A program made the translations under genes and the position numbers. Below the pieces are notes generated by a model. It did not search any database. It saw only the letters and a program-made list of their open reading frames with translations, and was not told the origin of the DNA. A DNA stretch of 64,000 nucleotides, taken from positions 2,423,501-2,487,500 of the forward strand of contig NZ_CP058364.1 in the NCBI RefSeq assembly GCF_013391805.1, read 5' to 3'. This document shows, one piece after another, positions 36,874 through 46,649 of this stretch. The first letter of the stretch is position 1. Every line of letters starts with the position of its first letter. This DNA comes from Galbibacter sp. BG1. GTDB taxonomy: Bacteria > Bacteroidota > Bacteroidia > Flavobacteriales > Flavobacteriaceae.

Positions 36874-39819
36874 ATGGACATAATAAATCACTTAAAAAAT
36901 TTTAAAGTAATAATTACAGTATTACTATTTATATCCAATTGCTATTCTCAAAGTTTTCCACAGGTTATACCGCCATCACCGGAGTCAAAGGAGTTTGTTA
37001 AATATGAAAGCTTTGAAGTTTCAAAATATAATGGCCTAGCCTCTATCTCTATCCCCTTATATTCTATTAACTTTGATGGAATAGAACTTCCAATTACATT
37101 ACAGTATCATGCTTCAGGAATAAAAATAGGACAGACTAATGGAGATGTTGGGGTAGGATGGTTGTTTAGTCCTGGATATAGAATTTCTAGAACTGTAAAT
37201 GGGTATCCAGATGATGAAACCACAAAGCCAACAGATTACCTGAATAAACTTCATAGTTTTGAATACCCCGGTCCAGAAAAGGATAAATATCTTTCGAGAT
37301 TTTTGCCAACAAATTATCTTACTCAGCCTTTTAGGGGTGGACAATCTAAACTAGATGGGGAGTACGATATTTTTAATTTTAATCTTATAAATGAAGCAGG
37401 CTCTTTTATTATATCTGATAGGATCAATAATTCTATTACAACTTTGAATCAATCAAATATAAAATTTAATTACTTTGGATCTCAGGAAATAACAGGTTTT
37501 AATGCTACGGATGAAATAGGAACTAATTACTTCTTCGGAAATTTTTACTCAATGGATTACGAAAATATTTTTGAATTATCAACTTCCTGGGGAAATACTA
37601 AAACAGCTTGGGCATTGACTGACATTATATCAAAAAATGGTGATCGACTGCATTTTGATTATGATGTTCATTCAACAGGAGGATGGCAGTACTATAATAG
37701 AAACTTCAGTTTTACTGAAGGCATACCTGATAAAATAGAAAGTCATTATCAATTAACAGAAGGTGAAAGTAGGGATTATGTGACATTTTTTCTGAAGGAG
37801 ATTTTAGGTGATAATGTTTCTATAAAAATTGAAAGGAATAACACAAATCAGATTGAATATCTAAAAATCTATGGTCCAGAAAACGAAATTATAAAAGAGT
37901 TTAGATTCTATTATACTCATGGCGCTCATGTTTTTCTAGATTCATTAGTATCTTTTGATAAAGATGGGTTGCCTATAAAAAGGTATAATTTTGAATACTA
38001 CCATAAGGAAACCCCTAAAACAAACTTAAGCCACGACCAATGGGGGTATTATATGGATAGTGGATTTTTTGGTCAAGCCTACAACCATTTGTTCCACGAT
38101 AAATTTATGGATGACCTTATTTTTATGAACAATTATTCAGAACAACCCTTAAGTATAATATTGGATCAAGGTGCGCGACGTGATGATTTGACCAGTTCTT
38201 CCATACCGTCTCATTATTCTCTAAAAAAAATTATGTACCCTACTGGGGGTAGTTCTGAGTATATTTATGAACATAATAGTTTTAAAGAGGGTGGTGATGT
38301 AATTAAAGGTGGTGGCATCCGGATTAAAAAAATTATAAAGAGAGATGGGGGAAATGGTAAATTAGTTAGAGAATTTAAATATGGTCGGGATGAGAATGGT
38401 TACGGTTATAAAACTGTTCCAATAAATCATAAACTATTTACAAACGAAGGGGTGAATTTTCTTTATGATTATGATAGACCATTACCCCAAAGACATATTA
38501 CATATAGTACGATGCTTCAAGGAGATTTAGATATTGGAGGATGGTTGTCTAGCAATGTTGTATACCCCGAAGTAACCGAGTATTATGGCGAACTAAATAG
38601 CTCTCAATCAAATTGTGATTGTGCAGGTAAAATTATTTATGAGTATGATTTGAATTACACATATTCAGGAACAAATTTAAAAAACTTAGGAGAATTTTAT
38701 TCCCCAGATGATGGTTGGGAAGTTCACTATAGTTATTTTCCTTACTCTCCATTTTATATTACTAGATATTTTCCATCTAATAAACCACTTTTAAAAACAA
38801 GATTATTTTACAAGTTAAAAGATAGTTCAAATTATAATTTAGTTGAAAAAGATTCATTTAATTATTCAATAGGCTATTCAACTTTTAAGGGGTTGAAAGT
38901 AAGGCCTTTTGCCACAACAAATGATTATCGTGAATATGAACTAAGATACTATAAAACTATTTCCTCATTTTTTAGATATGATGAATATTCTATTTTATCA
39001 GGCAAGGTTTTGAAGAATCAAGCTATAAACATAAAGTATTATGATGATCATTCAGTATCGGCTATTACAGACTATGGGTATAACAGTTTGAATTTGCTAA
39101 ATAAAGAAGAACTAACAAACAGCCTAAATGAGAAGGTAGCTTCAAAAACTTATTATCCAAATGATATAAAAAGTACATCTTCATTAGCCGGGGGTAATTT
39201 GACATCAACCGAATATGCTGCGATCGATAAATTAAAAGCAGTTAGAGCTAACGGTTCTGATGGTCTTCACCAAACAGCACTTCCCGTCCAAACTGAGACC
39301 TATGTGAATGGTGCCCGTATGTCGATTCAACGTACGACCTATAAAGATTGGGGTAACAACTTAGTGCTTCCAGAGAAAGTGTTAATTTCAAAAGGGAACG
39401 AGGCTTTGGAGGCTCGGTTAGAGTATATACGATATGATAGTTATGGAAATCCCACAGAGGTAAAACAGATCAATGGAACAACGATCACCTACCTTTGGGG
39501 TTATGGAGGCAAATACCCGATAGCGAAGGTCGAGAACGCGACCTATGTGGAGATTGCCGCTGCCCTCGGGGTTTCGGTAGCGGCCTTGGAGGCTTTCAAC
39601 GAGGGCAACCTATCGCAACTGGACAATTTGCGGGAACTGCTCCCCAAGGCGCAGGTAACCACCTACACCTATGAGCCCTTGGTGGGTATGAGGACCATGA
39701 CGGACCCCAGGGGCAAGACCACCCATTACGAATACGACGATTTCAATAGGCTGAAAACGACCAAGGACGACAACCTTGACCTTCTTTCCGACTTCAGATA
39801 CCACTACAAAGACCAATAA
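36874..39819 (+). CDS. RHS-repeat protein without core domain
   Basis: This 981-residue protein has a signal peptide (through CYSQ) and a long Tyr/Asn-rich N-terminal part (GLASISIPLYSINFDGIELP, then GDVGVGWLFSPGYRISRT) of the kind seen at the start of Bacteroidota RHS proteins. It ends with RHS/YD repeats (YTYEPLVGMRTMTDPRGKTT, YEYDDFNRLKTTKDD). There is no RHS core or toxin tip. Composition switches from AT-rich to GC-rich near 39490, so the last 110 residues belong compositionally with the next gene. The next start is 1 base after its stop. It may form a shell or carrier with the second RHS protein. Confidence 0.85.
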   Translation: MDIINHLKNFKVIITVLLFISNCYSQSFPQVIPPSPESKEFVKYESFEVSKYNGLASISIPLYSINFDGIELPITLQYHASGIKIGQTNGDVGVGWLFSPGYRISRTVNGYPDDETTKPTDYLNKLHSFEYPGPEKDKYLSRFLPTNYLTQPFRGGQSKLDGEYDIFNFNLINEAGSFIISDRINNSITTLNQSNIKFNYFGSQEITGFNATDEIGTNYFFGNFYSMDYENIFELSTSWGNTKTAWALTDIISKNGDRLHFDYDVHSTGGWQYYNRNFSFTEGIPDKIESHYQLTEGESRDYVTFFLKEILGDNVSIKIERNNTNQIEYLKIYGPENEIIKEFRFYYTHGAHVFLDSLVSFDKDGLPIKRYNFEYYHKETPKTNLSHDQWGYYMDSGFFGQAYNHLFHDKFMDDLIFMNNYSEQPLSIILDQGARRDDLTSSSIPSHYSLKKIMYPTGGSSEYIYEHNSFKEGGDVIKGGGIRIKKIIKRDGGNGKLVREFKYGRDENGYGYKTVPINHKLFTNEGVNFLYDYDRPLPQRHITYSTMLQGDLDIGGWLSSNVVYPEVTEYYGELNSSQSNCDCAGKIIYEYDLNYTYSGTNLKNLGEFYSPDDGWEVHYSYFPYSPFYITRYFPSNKPLLKTRLFYKLKDSSNYNLVEKDSFNYSIGYSTFKGLKVRPFATTNDYREYELRYYKTISSFFRYDEYSILSGKVLKNQAINIKYYDDHSVSAITDYGYNSLNLLNKEELTNSLNEKVASKTYYPNDIKSTSSLAGGNLTSTEYAAIDKLKAVRANGSDGLHQTALPVQTETYVNGARMSIQRTTYKDWGNNLVLPEKVLISKGNEALEARLEYIRYDSYGNPTEVKQINGTTITYLWGYGGKYPIAKVENATYVEIAAALGVSVAALEAFNEGNLSQLDNLRELLPKAQVTTYTYEPLVGMRTMTDPRGKTTHYEYDDFNRLKTTKDDNLDLLSDFRYHYKDQ

Positions 39820-39820
39820 C

Positions 39821-42800
39821 ATGAAAAAGCTTTACCCTACCCTAATAGTTTCCTTTATTCTTTTGATTTTCAGTTTCCGTGGACAAACCCAGAACTGTTA
39901 CACGGTACAGCTGAGCACCCATGAGTTGACCCTTGGCTATTCACCCGGTCAATCGTCCTATGTGTACGTGAACTTTCCCGGGGGTGGCTGTTTTTCCCCA
40001 ACGGTAACGGTGCTTAACAAGCCAAGTTGGTTGACCATCGATGTGTTCGGTACTTCGATACGTGTTGTGAGCCAGTCCTTATCGAGCGGTTACCGTGAGA
40101 TCTCGATGCCCGTCCAGGTGAACGGGAATACGGTGAGCGGTTTTACGGTAAAGCAGGGGAACAAGCCTCCTCCTCCTCCGTGTTCGATCTCCAGCAGCCC
40201 TATCGATATCGCTGTTCCCAGTGTAGGGGAGACGAAGACCTACCCGATCACCTTGGCCAATTGTAACAACAATATTGGTTATTTGAACTTTAGGACCACG
40301 GAAGACCAGCCGCTGCCCAGTTGGATAACGGCAACCAAGGCCTCCGGTAACGCCTGGAGGGTGACCACGACACAGAACACGACAAGCAGCACGCGCAGCG
40401 TGATCATTTTGGTCACGAGCGTAGTGGACGGTGACAATATCCAGACCAGCGGCCGCTTTGTACAGCCGAGCTGCCGTCCCAACCAGCCCTCGAGCCCATG
40501 GGTGGATACGAACAACTGCGGTACCACAGTACTGGAGCGTGGCAACCCGCCCCCCAATACCACCTGGTACTGGCAGTCCATCAACAACGGGACCAGCAAG
40601 GGCAGTTCGGCAAAGAACATAACGGTTGGTTCCGGTACAAAATATTACCTGCGTGCGCACAACGACCTTACGGGCTGTTGGAGCGAGTCGCTTTCCTTTG
40701 TCGACTATTCGGTGCACAAGGTCCCCTCGCCGCCTATCGTGAGCGACGGTTTCCGTTGCGGTGGTGCGGGCCCCGTAACGCTCGGCGCCACCCCTGGGGC
40801 CAATGGCAACAGGGTACGCTGGTACAGCAGTGCCACCGGTGGGTCTCCCCTTTACACGGGGACAGGAAGCTATACCACCCCCAGCATCCCCAGTACCAGG
40901 ACGTACTATGCGGAGAGCTACAATGAGGGTACGGGGTGCAAGTCGCCATCAAGGGAAGCGGTCAAGGCCACGGTCTATCCGGTGTTGGAAGCTGGGGTGC
41001 TGAACGGCAAGGGCCCGCTGTGCTACAACGGGAACCCGGGCACCCTTACGGGCAGCGCCCCGACCGGGGGCAACGGGAGCTACAGTTACCAATGGCAGGA
41101 ATCTACCAATGGCTCGAATTGGAGCAATATCCCCGGGGCCACGGGGAGCACCTATGCCCCAGGGGACCTGACCTCGACCATGCACTACCGCCAGCGGGTG
41201 ATCTCCTGCGGGCAGACGGACTATACCGATGGCATAGAGGTAAGGGTCTACGGCAACCTTGACGGTGGAGGAATAGCAGGAGACGTTACGGTGTGTTCGG
41301 GCGAGAGCGTAGCGTTGTCCAGTTCCACCCCGGCATCGGGCGGTACCGGGACTTACGTTTACCAATGGCAAGTGTCCACCAGCAGTTCCACCAGTGGCTT
41401 CAGCAATGTCCCCGGTGCCACCTCTGTTTCGTACGCTCCCGGCCCAGTTACCAGTACGCGCTGGTACAAGCGCCGGGCGACCTCCTGCGGACAGACGGAT
41501 TACAGCAATAAGGTAAAGGTAACGGTGACCCCGAAGCCCATCTGGTACCTCGACAAGGACGGTGACGGGTATGCGGCATCCACCACTGAGCAGTGCTCCA
41601 GCCCTGGAGCGGGGTACAGTACCACGGTAAAACCTGTTGGGGACTGTAACGACAACGACGGTTCGGTACATGCACTTTCCACCTGGTACGCCGACACCGA
41701 TGGCGATGGCTATGGGGACAGCGGGGCGACACAATTGGCTTGCAACGAGCCCACGGGGCACGTGAGCAACGACGACGATTACGACGACAGTACGGAACTG
41801 ATAACCAACATCACCCCGAAGAACTTTTACAGGGACGGCGATGGGGATGGCTTTGGCGACCCCAACGACAGTGTCTACCGCAGTATAAGGCCCACGGGCT
41901 ATGTAGAGGACAACACCGATGCCTGTCCTGGTATTGCCGGAGACAACAACGGTTGCCCTTACCAGGCGGCCACCTTCAGCAACGAGAACTATGTATATAC
42001 GCGCAGTTACCAGAGCAAGATGCAGGACAGCAACGGTATCACGTCCAACAGCGACGTTATCGAGAGCATCACCTATTACGATGGCCTCGGCCGTCCGATG
42101 CAACAGGTGGGGATCAAGGCCTCGCCCTATATAGAAGGGACCGGGATAAGGGATATAGTCACCCACATCGGTTACGACGGTTTTGGGCGCCAGGACAAGG
42201 ACTGGCTCCCTTACATGGACACGGGGACGGTGGGCACCTACCGCTCCAACGACCCCGAGGGCGCCACAAAGGCCTACTACCGGACACATTACCCTGGGGA
42301 TGTCACCTTAAACCAAGAAAACCCCTATTCACAGAAACAGTTCGAGCCCTCACCGCTGAACCGTGTGCTAAAGCAGGCGGCCCCCGGTGCTGCCTGGGAG
42401 CTTGGCAGCGGTCACGAGATCGGGTTCGGTTACGACACCAACATGAACGGGGAGGTCCGGCTTTTCGGTGTGGACTTTACCGGTGGAGATACCGAAAGGC
42501 CTGTACTGGTAGAGGGCGGCACCATGCACTATGGTGGCGGTGAGCTCTATAAGAGCACCACCTACGACGAGAACCACCCTGGGACTACAACGAAAAACCA
42601 TACGACAGAAGAATTCACCGACAAGCAGGGGCGTGTGGTGCTCAAGCGCACCTACGGGCCCTCGGACGTGAACATGGACGGTACGGTGGCTGCCAACGAA
42701 CAGGAGGCCATGCACGATACCTATTACGTGTACGACGACTACGGCAACCTAACCTATGTACTGCCGCCGAAGATGAATGCTACCACGGCAAACATTTCCA

Positions 42801-45586
42801 CGATCAGTTCGAGCTTGGCGTCCCTTGGCTACCAGTACAAATATGACGGCAGGAACCGATTGGTGGAAAAGCAGATCCCGGGCAAGGGGAAGGAATCGAT
42901 CGTCTACAACAAGCTGGACCAGCCGATCATGACCCAGGATGCCGTGCAGGGGGAGAACAATGAATGGCTGTTCACCCTTTATGATGCCTTCGGGCGTGTG
43001 GCCTACACGGGAAGGGACCTGAACAATACCCTTGGCAGGGAGGAACTGCAGTCGTTGGCGGATGCGCACACGGTGCAGTTCGTTACCCAAACGGCCTCGG
43101 CCACCACTTATGCGGGCACCCCGGTACATTATACCAAGGATGCGTTCCCGGACAGTTTTGACCAGGTGCTGACGATCAACTATTATGGCAGTTATGTGGA
43201 TACCGATGGCATCACCTTGCCGGGGGACATTTACGGGGAGCCGACCGAAACGGGGATAGGCCTTAAAGGGCTTCCCACGGTAAGCAAGGTACGGGTACTG
43301 GGGGAGGACACCTGGATCACCACGGTCACCGGTTACGACGACAAGGGCAGGGCCATCTACACCGAGGAGAGGAACAATTACCTGGGCACGACGACGATAG
43401 TGGAGAGCGAGCTTGACTTTGTGGGGAAGGTGCAGCAGAGAAGGACCATGCACAGGAAGGGCAGCGGGACATGGGTGGTCACCGTGGACAGCTTTGCCTA
43501 CGACCACATGGGAAGGTTAGAGGACCACTTCCAGTGCATCGGGGAGGGCAGTGGCTTTGACGGCTGCTCAGACAATGCCGATGGGGAGAGCTTTACCCTT
43601 AGTGAGGCGCCCGTTGAAAGCTGGGGGAAAACCGCCATCGAACATATCACCCTTACCGACGGGTTCCATTTTGTGGCCACCAGCGGAAGGACATTCCATG
43701 GCTCGATCGCACAACAGGGGGAACTGATCGCCCACAACGATTATGACCATCTCGGACAGCTTAAAGAAAAGCTGGTGGGGAATACCAAGAGCGAGCCGCT
43801 ACAGACGGTAAAATACGAATATAACATCAGGGGCTGGTTAAAAAAGATCAACGACCCATCGAACCTTGGGAACAGCCTGTTCGGGTTCGGGATCAGGTAC
43901 AATGACCCAATAGGGGGGACGGCCCTTTACAACGGGAACATCAGCCAGACGCAGTGGGGCACCAAAAGCACGAACTCGACGGGCAACCCGGTGAGCAGCC
44001 GGTATACCTATAGCTACGATGCCCTGAACAGGATCACCGCGGCAATGGACAATACACCAAATCAAAACTACAGTGTAAGCGGTATAGCCTACGACCAGAA
44101 CGGGAACATTACCAAACTGCACCGTAAAGGGCACATCAATGAAGCGGCAACGGCCTTCGGAAGCATGGACAACCTTACCTATGCTTACGACAGTGGTAAT
44201 AGGCTTAGTAGCGTTACCGATGCGGTAAATACCCCCGCTTTGATGAAAGGGGAGTTCAAGGATGGGAACAAGTCAGGTCATGATTACGATTATGATGAAA
44301 ATGGGAACATGACCGAGGACAGGAACAAAGGCATCACGGGGATAGCCTACAACCATCTGAATTTACCGGACAAAGTGAGCTTTGGTTCGGGCGAAATTAC
44401 CTATATTTACGATGCCACGGGGATGAAACTGCGAAAGGAGGTCTCTGAGTCAGGTTCTGTGACATCGACAACGGATTATTCCGGCAGCTATATCTATGAG
44501 AACAGCGAACTACAGTTCTTCAGCCATACCGAGGGGTATGTGGATGCCGAAGGAACAGGGTACAGATATGTATACCAGTACAAGGACCACTTGGGGAACG
44601 TAAGGCTGTCCTACCAGGATGCGGACGGCAATGGGAGTATTGCCACCAATGAGATCGTGGAGGAGAGCAATTATTACCCCTTCGGACTTGAACATAAAGG
44701 ATACAATAATGTTGTGAATGGCGTTGAAAACAACTATTTCAACTTTAACGGCAAAGAACTTGATGAAAGTCTTGGTTTAAATGTTATAGAAATGGACTTT
44801 CGACAATACGACCCAGCTTTGGGAAGATTTAATGTTGTTGATGCTATGGCTGAAGAAAGAAATTGGTTGAGTCCTTATAATTTTGTTCAGAATAATCCAA
44901 TAATGAGAGTCGACCCTACAGGTTTGTTAGATGACTACGGTTTAGACCAAGATGGAAATATCGAGTTAATTAAAGAAACAGACGATAAAACCGACACTCT
45001 TTATTCAGTAACAAGAGGAGAAGATGGAGAGTTGGTAAAAGATGATAATGGAGAAGTTGTTAGAAATGACACTAATGGAGATGGTGAAGTTGCAGATGGT
45101 GATTCTGTAACTGTCAACAAAGGTATACTGAATAAGAAAAAGACAAATACAGTAGAAGCCAGTAACGGTAAAGAGTATACTTTTGACCAATTTAACATTA
45201 CTGGAGATAGTCAGGCACAAAGTTTGTTTGAGTTTGTTGGAGCTAATTCAAATGTAGAATGGTCTTTAACAGGTGTAGGTAGTAAAAATGGTGCTCAAGG
45301 CAGCAATATATTAACTACTTCTCATATTGAAAATTCAGAGATAGGCGGCGGTTATTTATTTGCATACGGATATTCAATTAGGTTTAGTAATCATAGTCAT
45401 CCTTACAGTAATAATGCTTCAAGAGCTGACAGAAATTTTGCAAAAACTGTTAATGCGAAATTCCCTAATGCAAGAACAAGAATATTACACAAGGGAAGCT
45501 ATACTTTGTATGATGAAAAAGGTTCTATAAAACCAATACAAATTAAGCCTGCACCTATAGCACCGCTTAAACCATTTAAGAATTAA
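39821..45586 (+). CDS. Large RHS polymorphic-toxin protein with JAB-like C-terminal tip
   Basis: The protein has 1921 residues from ATG 39821. In order: signal peptide (to about 24); BACON-like domains (to about 205); Ig-like repeats (about 300-570); calcium-binding DxDGDG repeats (about 573-713); a DUF6443-type region with ITYYDGLGRPMQQVGIKASP (about 745-765); RHS/YD repeats (about 820-1560); and the RHS core (HLGNVRLSY about 1590, NYYPFGL from 1617, DPTGL about 1700). The last 220 residues are the variable tip. They contain HSHP at 1858-1861 and SRAD a few residues later, close to the JAMM metalloprotease/JAB toxin motif but one residue shorter than usual. DNA turns AT-rich right after NYYPFGL, marking a tip exchange. 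Export by a signal peptide suggests release at the cell surface. Confidence 0.88.
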   Translation: MKKLYPTLIVSFILLIFSFRGQTQNCYTVQLSTHELTLGYSPGQSSYVYVNFPGGGCFSPTVTVLNKPSWLTIDVFGTSIRVVSQSLSSGYREISMPVQVNGNTVSGFTVKQGNKPPPPPCSISSSPIDIAVPSVGETKTYPITLANCNNNIGYLNFRTTEDQPLPSWITATKASGNAWRVTTTQNTTSSTRSVIILVTSVVDGDNIQTSGRFVQPSCRPNQPSSPWVDTNNCGTTVLERGNPPPNTTWYWQSINNGTSKGSSAKNITVGSGTKYYLRAHNDLTGCWSESLSFVDYSVHKVPSPPIVSDGFRCGGAGPVTLGATPGANGNRVRWYSSATGGSPLYTGTGSYTTPSIPSTRTYYAESYNEGTGCKSPSREAVKATVYPVLEAGVLNGKGPLCYNGNPGTLTGSAPTGGNGSYSYQWQESTNGSNWSNIPGATGSTYAPGDLTSTMHYRQRVISCGQTDYTDGIEVRVYGNLDGGGIAGDVTVCSGESVALSSSTPASGGTGTYVYQWQVSTSSSTSGFSNVPGATSVSYAPGPVTSTRWYKRRATSCGQTDYSNKVKVTVTPKPIWYLDKDGDGYAASTTEQCSSPGAGYSTTVKPVGDCNDNDGSVHALSTWYADTDGDGYGDSGATQLACNEPTGHVSNDDDYDDSTELITNITPKNFYRDGDGDGFGDPNDSVYRSIRPTGYVEDNTDACPGIAGDNNGCPYQAATFSNENYVYTRSYQSKMQDSNGITSNSDVIESITYYDGLGRPMQQVGIKASPYIEGTGIRDIVTHIGYDGFGRQDKDWLPYMDTGTVGTYRSNDPEGATKAYYRTHYPGDVTLNQENPYSQKQFEPSPLNRVLKQAAPGAAWELGSGHEIGFGYDTNMNGEVRLFGVDFTGGDTERPVLVEGGTMHYGGGELYKSTTYDENHPGTTTKNHTTEEFTDKQGRVVLKRTYGPSDVNMDGTVAANEQEAMHDTYYVYDDYGNLTYVLPPKMNATTANISTISSSLASLGYQYKYDGRNRLVEKQIPGKGKESIVYNKLDQPIMTQDAVQGENNEWLFTLYDAFGRVAYTGRDLNNTLGREELQSLADAHTVQFVTQTASATTYAGTPVHYTKDAFPDSFDQVLTINYYGSYVDTDGITLPGDIYGEPTETGIGLKGLPTVSKVRVLGEDTWITTVTGYDDKGRAIYTEERNNYLGTTTIVESELDFVGKVQQRRTMHRKGSGTWVVTVDSFAYDHMGRLEDHFQCIGEGSGFDGCSDNADGESFTLSEAPVESWGKTAIEHITLTDGFHFVATSGRTFHGSIAQQGELIAHNDYDHLGQLKEKLVGNTKSEPLQTVKYEYNIRGWLKKINDPSNLGNSLFGFGIRYNDPIGGTALYNGNISQTQWGTKSTNSTGNPVSSRYTYSYDALNRITAAMDNTPNQNYSVSGIAYDQNGNITKLHRKGHINEAATAFGSMDNLTYAYDSGNRLSSVTDAVNTPALMKGEFKDGNKSGHDYDYDENGNMTEDRNKGITGIAYNHLNLPDKVSFGSGEITYIYDATGMKLRKEVSESGSVTSTTDYSGSYIYENSELQFFSHTEGYVDAEGTGYRYVYQYKDHLGNVRLSYQDADGNGSIATNEIVEESNYYPFGLEHKGYNNVVNGVENNYFNFNGKELDESLGLNVIEMDFRQYDPALGRFNVVDAMAEERNWLSPYNFVQNNPIMRVDPTGLLDDYGLDQDGNIELIKETDDKTDTLYSVTRGEDGELVKDDNGEVVRNDTNGDGEVADGDSVTVNKGILNKKKTNTVEASNGKEYTFDQFNITGDSQAQSLFEFVGANSNVEWSLTGVGSKNGAQGSNILTTSHIENSEIGGGYLFAYGYSIRFSNHSHPYSNNASRADRNFAKTVNAKFPNARTRILHKGSYTLYDEKGSIKPIQIKPAPIAPLKPFKN

Positions 45587-45589
45587 ATT

Positions 45590-46108
45590 ATGAATAACAC
45601 TAAAAACATATTAATAATTTTATTATCACTAAACTGTTTATTAGGTTATAGCCAACATAAGAACAAAGAAGCAAATTTAGTACAGCTAAATATTGAAAAT
45701 AATGAATTGGATAATACATTAGACTCGATAATTAGTCAAGAAAAAAAATGTAGCTATTATAGTTGTGATTTAATATTTGGAATTACTTTAAATAAAAGTA
45801 ATCAAGATACTTATTTAGTTGTAGATTCTTTGTTGGATGAGAATATTGCTCTTGGCTTAAATCCTTATGGTTACTTTTATTATAAGAAACATCTGTTTCT
45901 TGTAGATGGCGATATAGCAAGTCAGCTTTTGAGTAAGACAGAAAAGATAAAAAAGTTCAAATATTTAGAATACGACCCAACTTATAAGCCAAAAAATGGC
46001 GAAAAGAAAAAGATTTTTGTTTTTACGGATGATTCTTTTTCACAATGGGAATTTCTTTATAGTAATCAAAAACTTTTATTAAAGAAAAAAACATCTTCTT
46101 GCGATTAA
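45590..46108 (+). CDS. Candidate immunity protein for the JAB-like tip
   Basis: This 172-residue protein has a signal peptide (through GYSQ, about 22) and no recognised domain. A CSYYSCD motif lies near residue 55 and the C-terminus is Lys-rich. It starts 4 bases after the toxin gene, shares its low GC and is followed by a terminator, which is the position of an immunity gene in RHS loci. Export fits a toxin that acts outside the cytoplasm. Function is inferred from position only. Confidence 0.65.
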   Translation: MNNTKNILIILLSLNCLLGYSQHKNKEANLVQLNIENNELDNTLDSIISQEKKCSYYSCDLIFGITLNKSNQDTYLVVDSLLDENIALGLNPYGYFYYKKHLFLVDGDIASQLLSKTEKIKKFKYLEYDPTYKPKNGEKKKIFVFTDDSFSQWEFLYSNQKLLLKKKTSSCD

Positions 46109-46111
46109 ATT

Positions 46112-46136
46112 AAAACCACCTTCGGGTGGTTTTTTT
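46112..46136 (+). terminator. Rho-independent terminator after immunity gene 1
   Basis: AAACCACC and GGTGGTTT pair around a TTCG loop, followed by a T run. It ends the long fibre/RHS operon and faces the leftward XRE gene. A similar TTCG-loop terminator follows immunity gene 2. Confidence 0.88.
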
Positions 46137-46141
46137 ATGCC

Positions 46142-46507
46142 CTAAAGTGAAGCTACATTTTTGGAAAAGAAATCCTTGAACTTTTTAGAAGTCAGCATTT
46201 TATCAATCATCTTAAAGATAATGGCTCTATCATCTGTATCAAGCTCGGAAATCAAACGTAGTTGTTCCTGTGCCTGTTTATCTTCAATAACAACTTCTTT
46301 GGGCAGACTATCATTGAGGTTAATCACTTGGTCAACCGTAATATTATAAAACTCTGCAAGTCGCTGTAACTCTTTTACGGAAATCTCACGATTACCATTC
46401 TCAATTTTATTGTAGTTGGAATAACCAATATCAAGAGCGTTGGCAACTTCCTTTTGTCGAAGCTCTTTATCTTCTCTTAATTTTTTAATGTTATCAGCTA
46501 AACTCAT
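46142..46507 (-). CDS. XRE-family regulator of mobile module 1
   Basis: The 121-residue protein starts MSLADNIKKLREDKELRQKE and has a clear HTH (VANALDIGYSNYNKIENGNR, about 20-39) plus a C-terminal helix pair (DDRAIIFKMIDKMLTSKKF). A longer upstream frame is hydrophobic and unlike the family, so I use the ATG at 46507. It is divergent from the AAA+ gene; the spacer has matching TATCG sites and a promoter, so it likely represses the module. A counterpart lies in the same place in unit 2. Confidence 0.85.
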   Translation of the reverse strand: MSLADNIKKLREDKELRQKEVANALDIGYSNYNKIENGNREISVKELQRLAEFYNITVDQVINLNDSLPKEVVIEDKQAQEQLRLISELDTDDRAIIFKMIDKMLTSKKFKDFFSKNVASL

Positions 46508-46534
46508 ATAAACCTTTATTAGAAGTCGTAAAAA

Positions 46535-46636
46535 TAGCGAAAAACGATATAAATATAAAATAATAGTGAAATAGTAAATTATTAATGTTCGATAAAAGAA
46601 ATATAATTGTATTTTTGAAGTATCGAAAATCGAATA
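46535..46636. promoter_or_regulatory. Divergent promoter/operator region of module 1
   Basis: A rightward TATTTTTG box lies at 46610-46617 with a weak TTCG at 46588-46591. TATCGAAAATCGAATA at 46621-46636 and TAGCGAAAAACGATA at 46535-46549 (complement TATCGTTTTTCGCTA) are similar sites in opposite orientation, suitable operators for the XRE protein. Confidence 0.4.
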
Positions 46637-46649
46637 AAATAGTTTTACT

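Noticed and set aside
40949-42289. Long leftward open frame of 446 codons inside the RHS gene
   Set aside because: It is antisense to GC-rich RHS coding sequence, has a Val/Arg/Gly-rich low-information product and no start context; the RHS frame has clear domains.
41740-42543. Rightward open frame of 267 codons in another phase of the RHS gene
   Set aside because: The product is Arg/Gln/His-rich nonsense produced by the GC-rich RHS codons.
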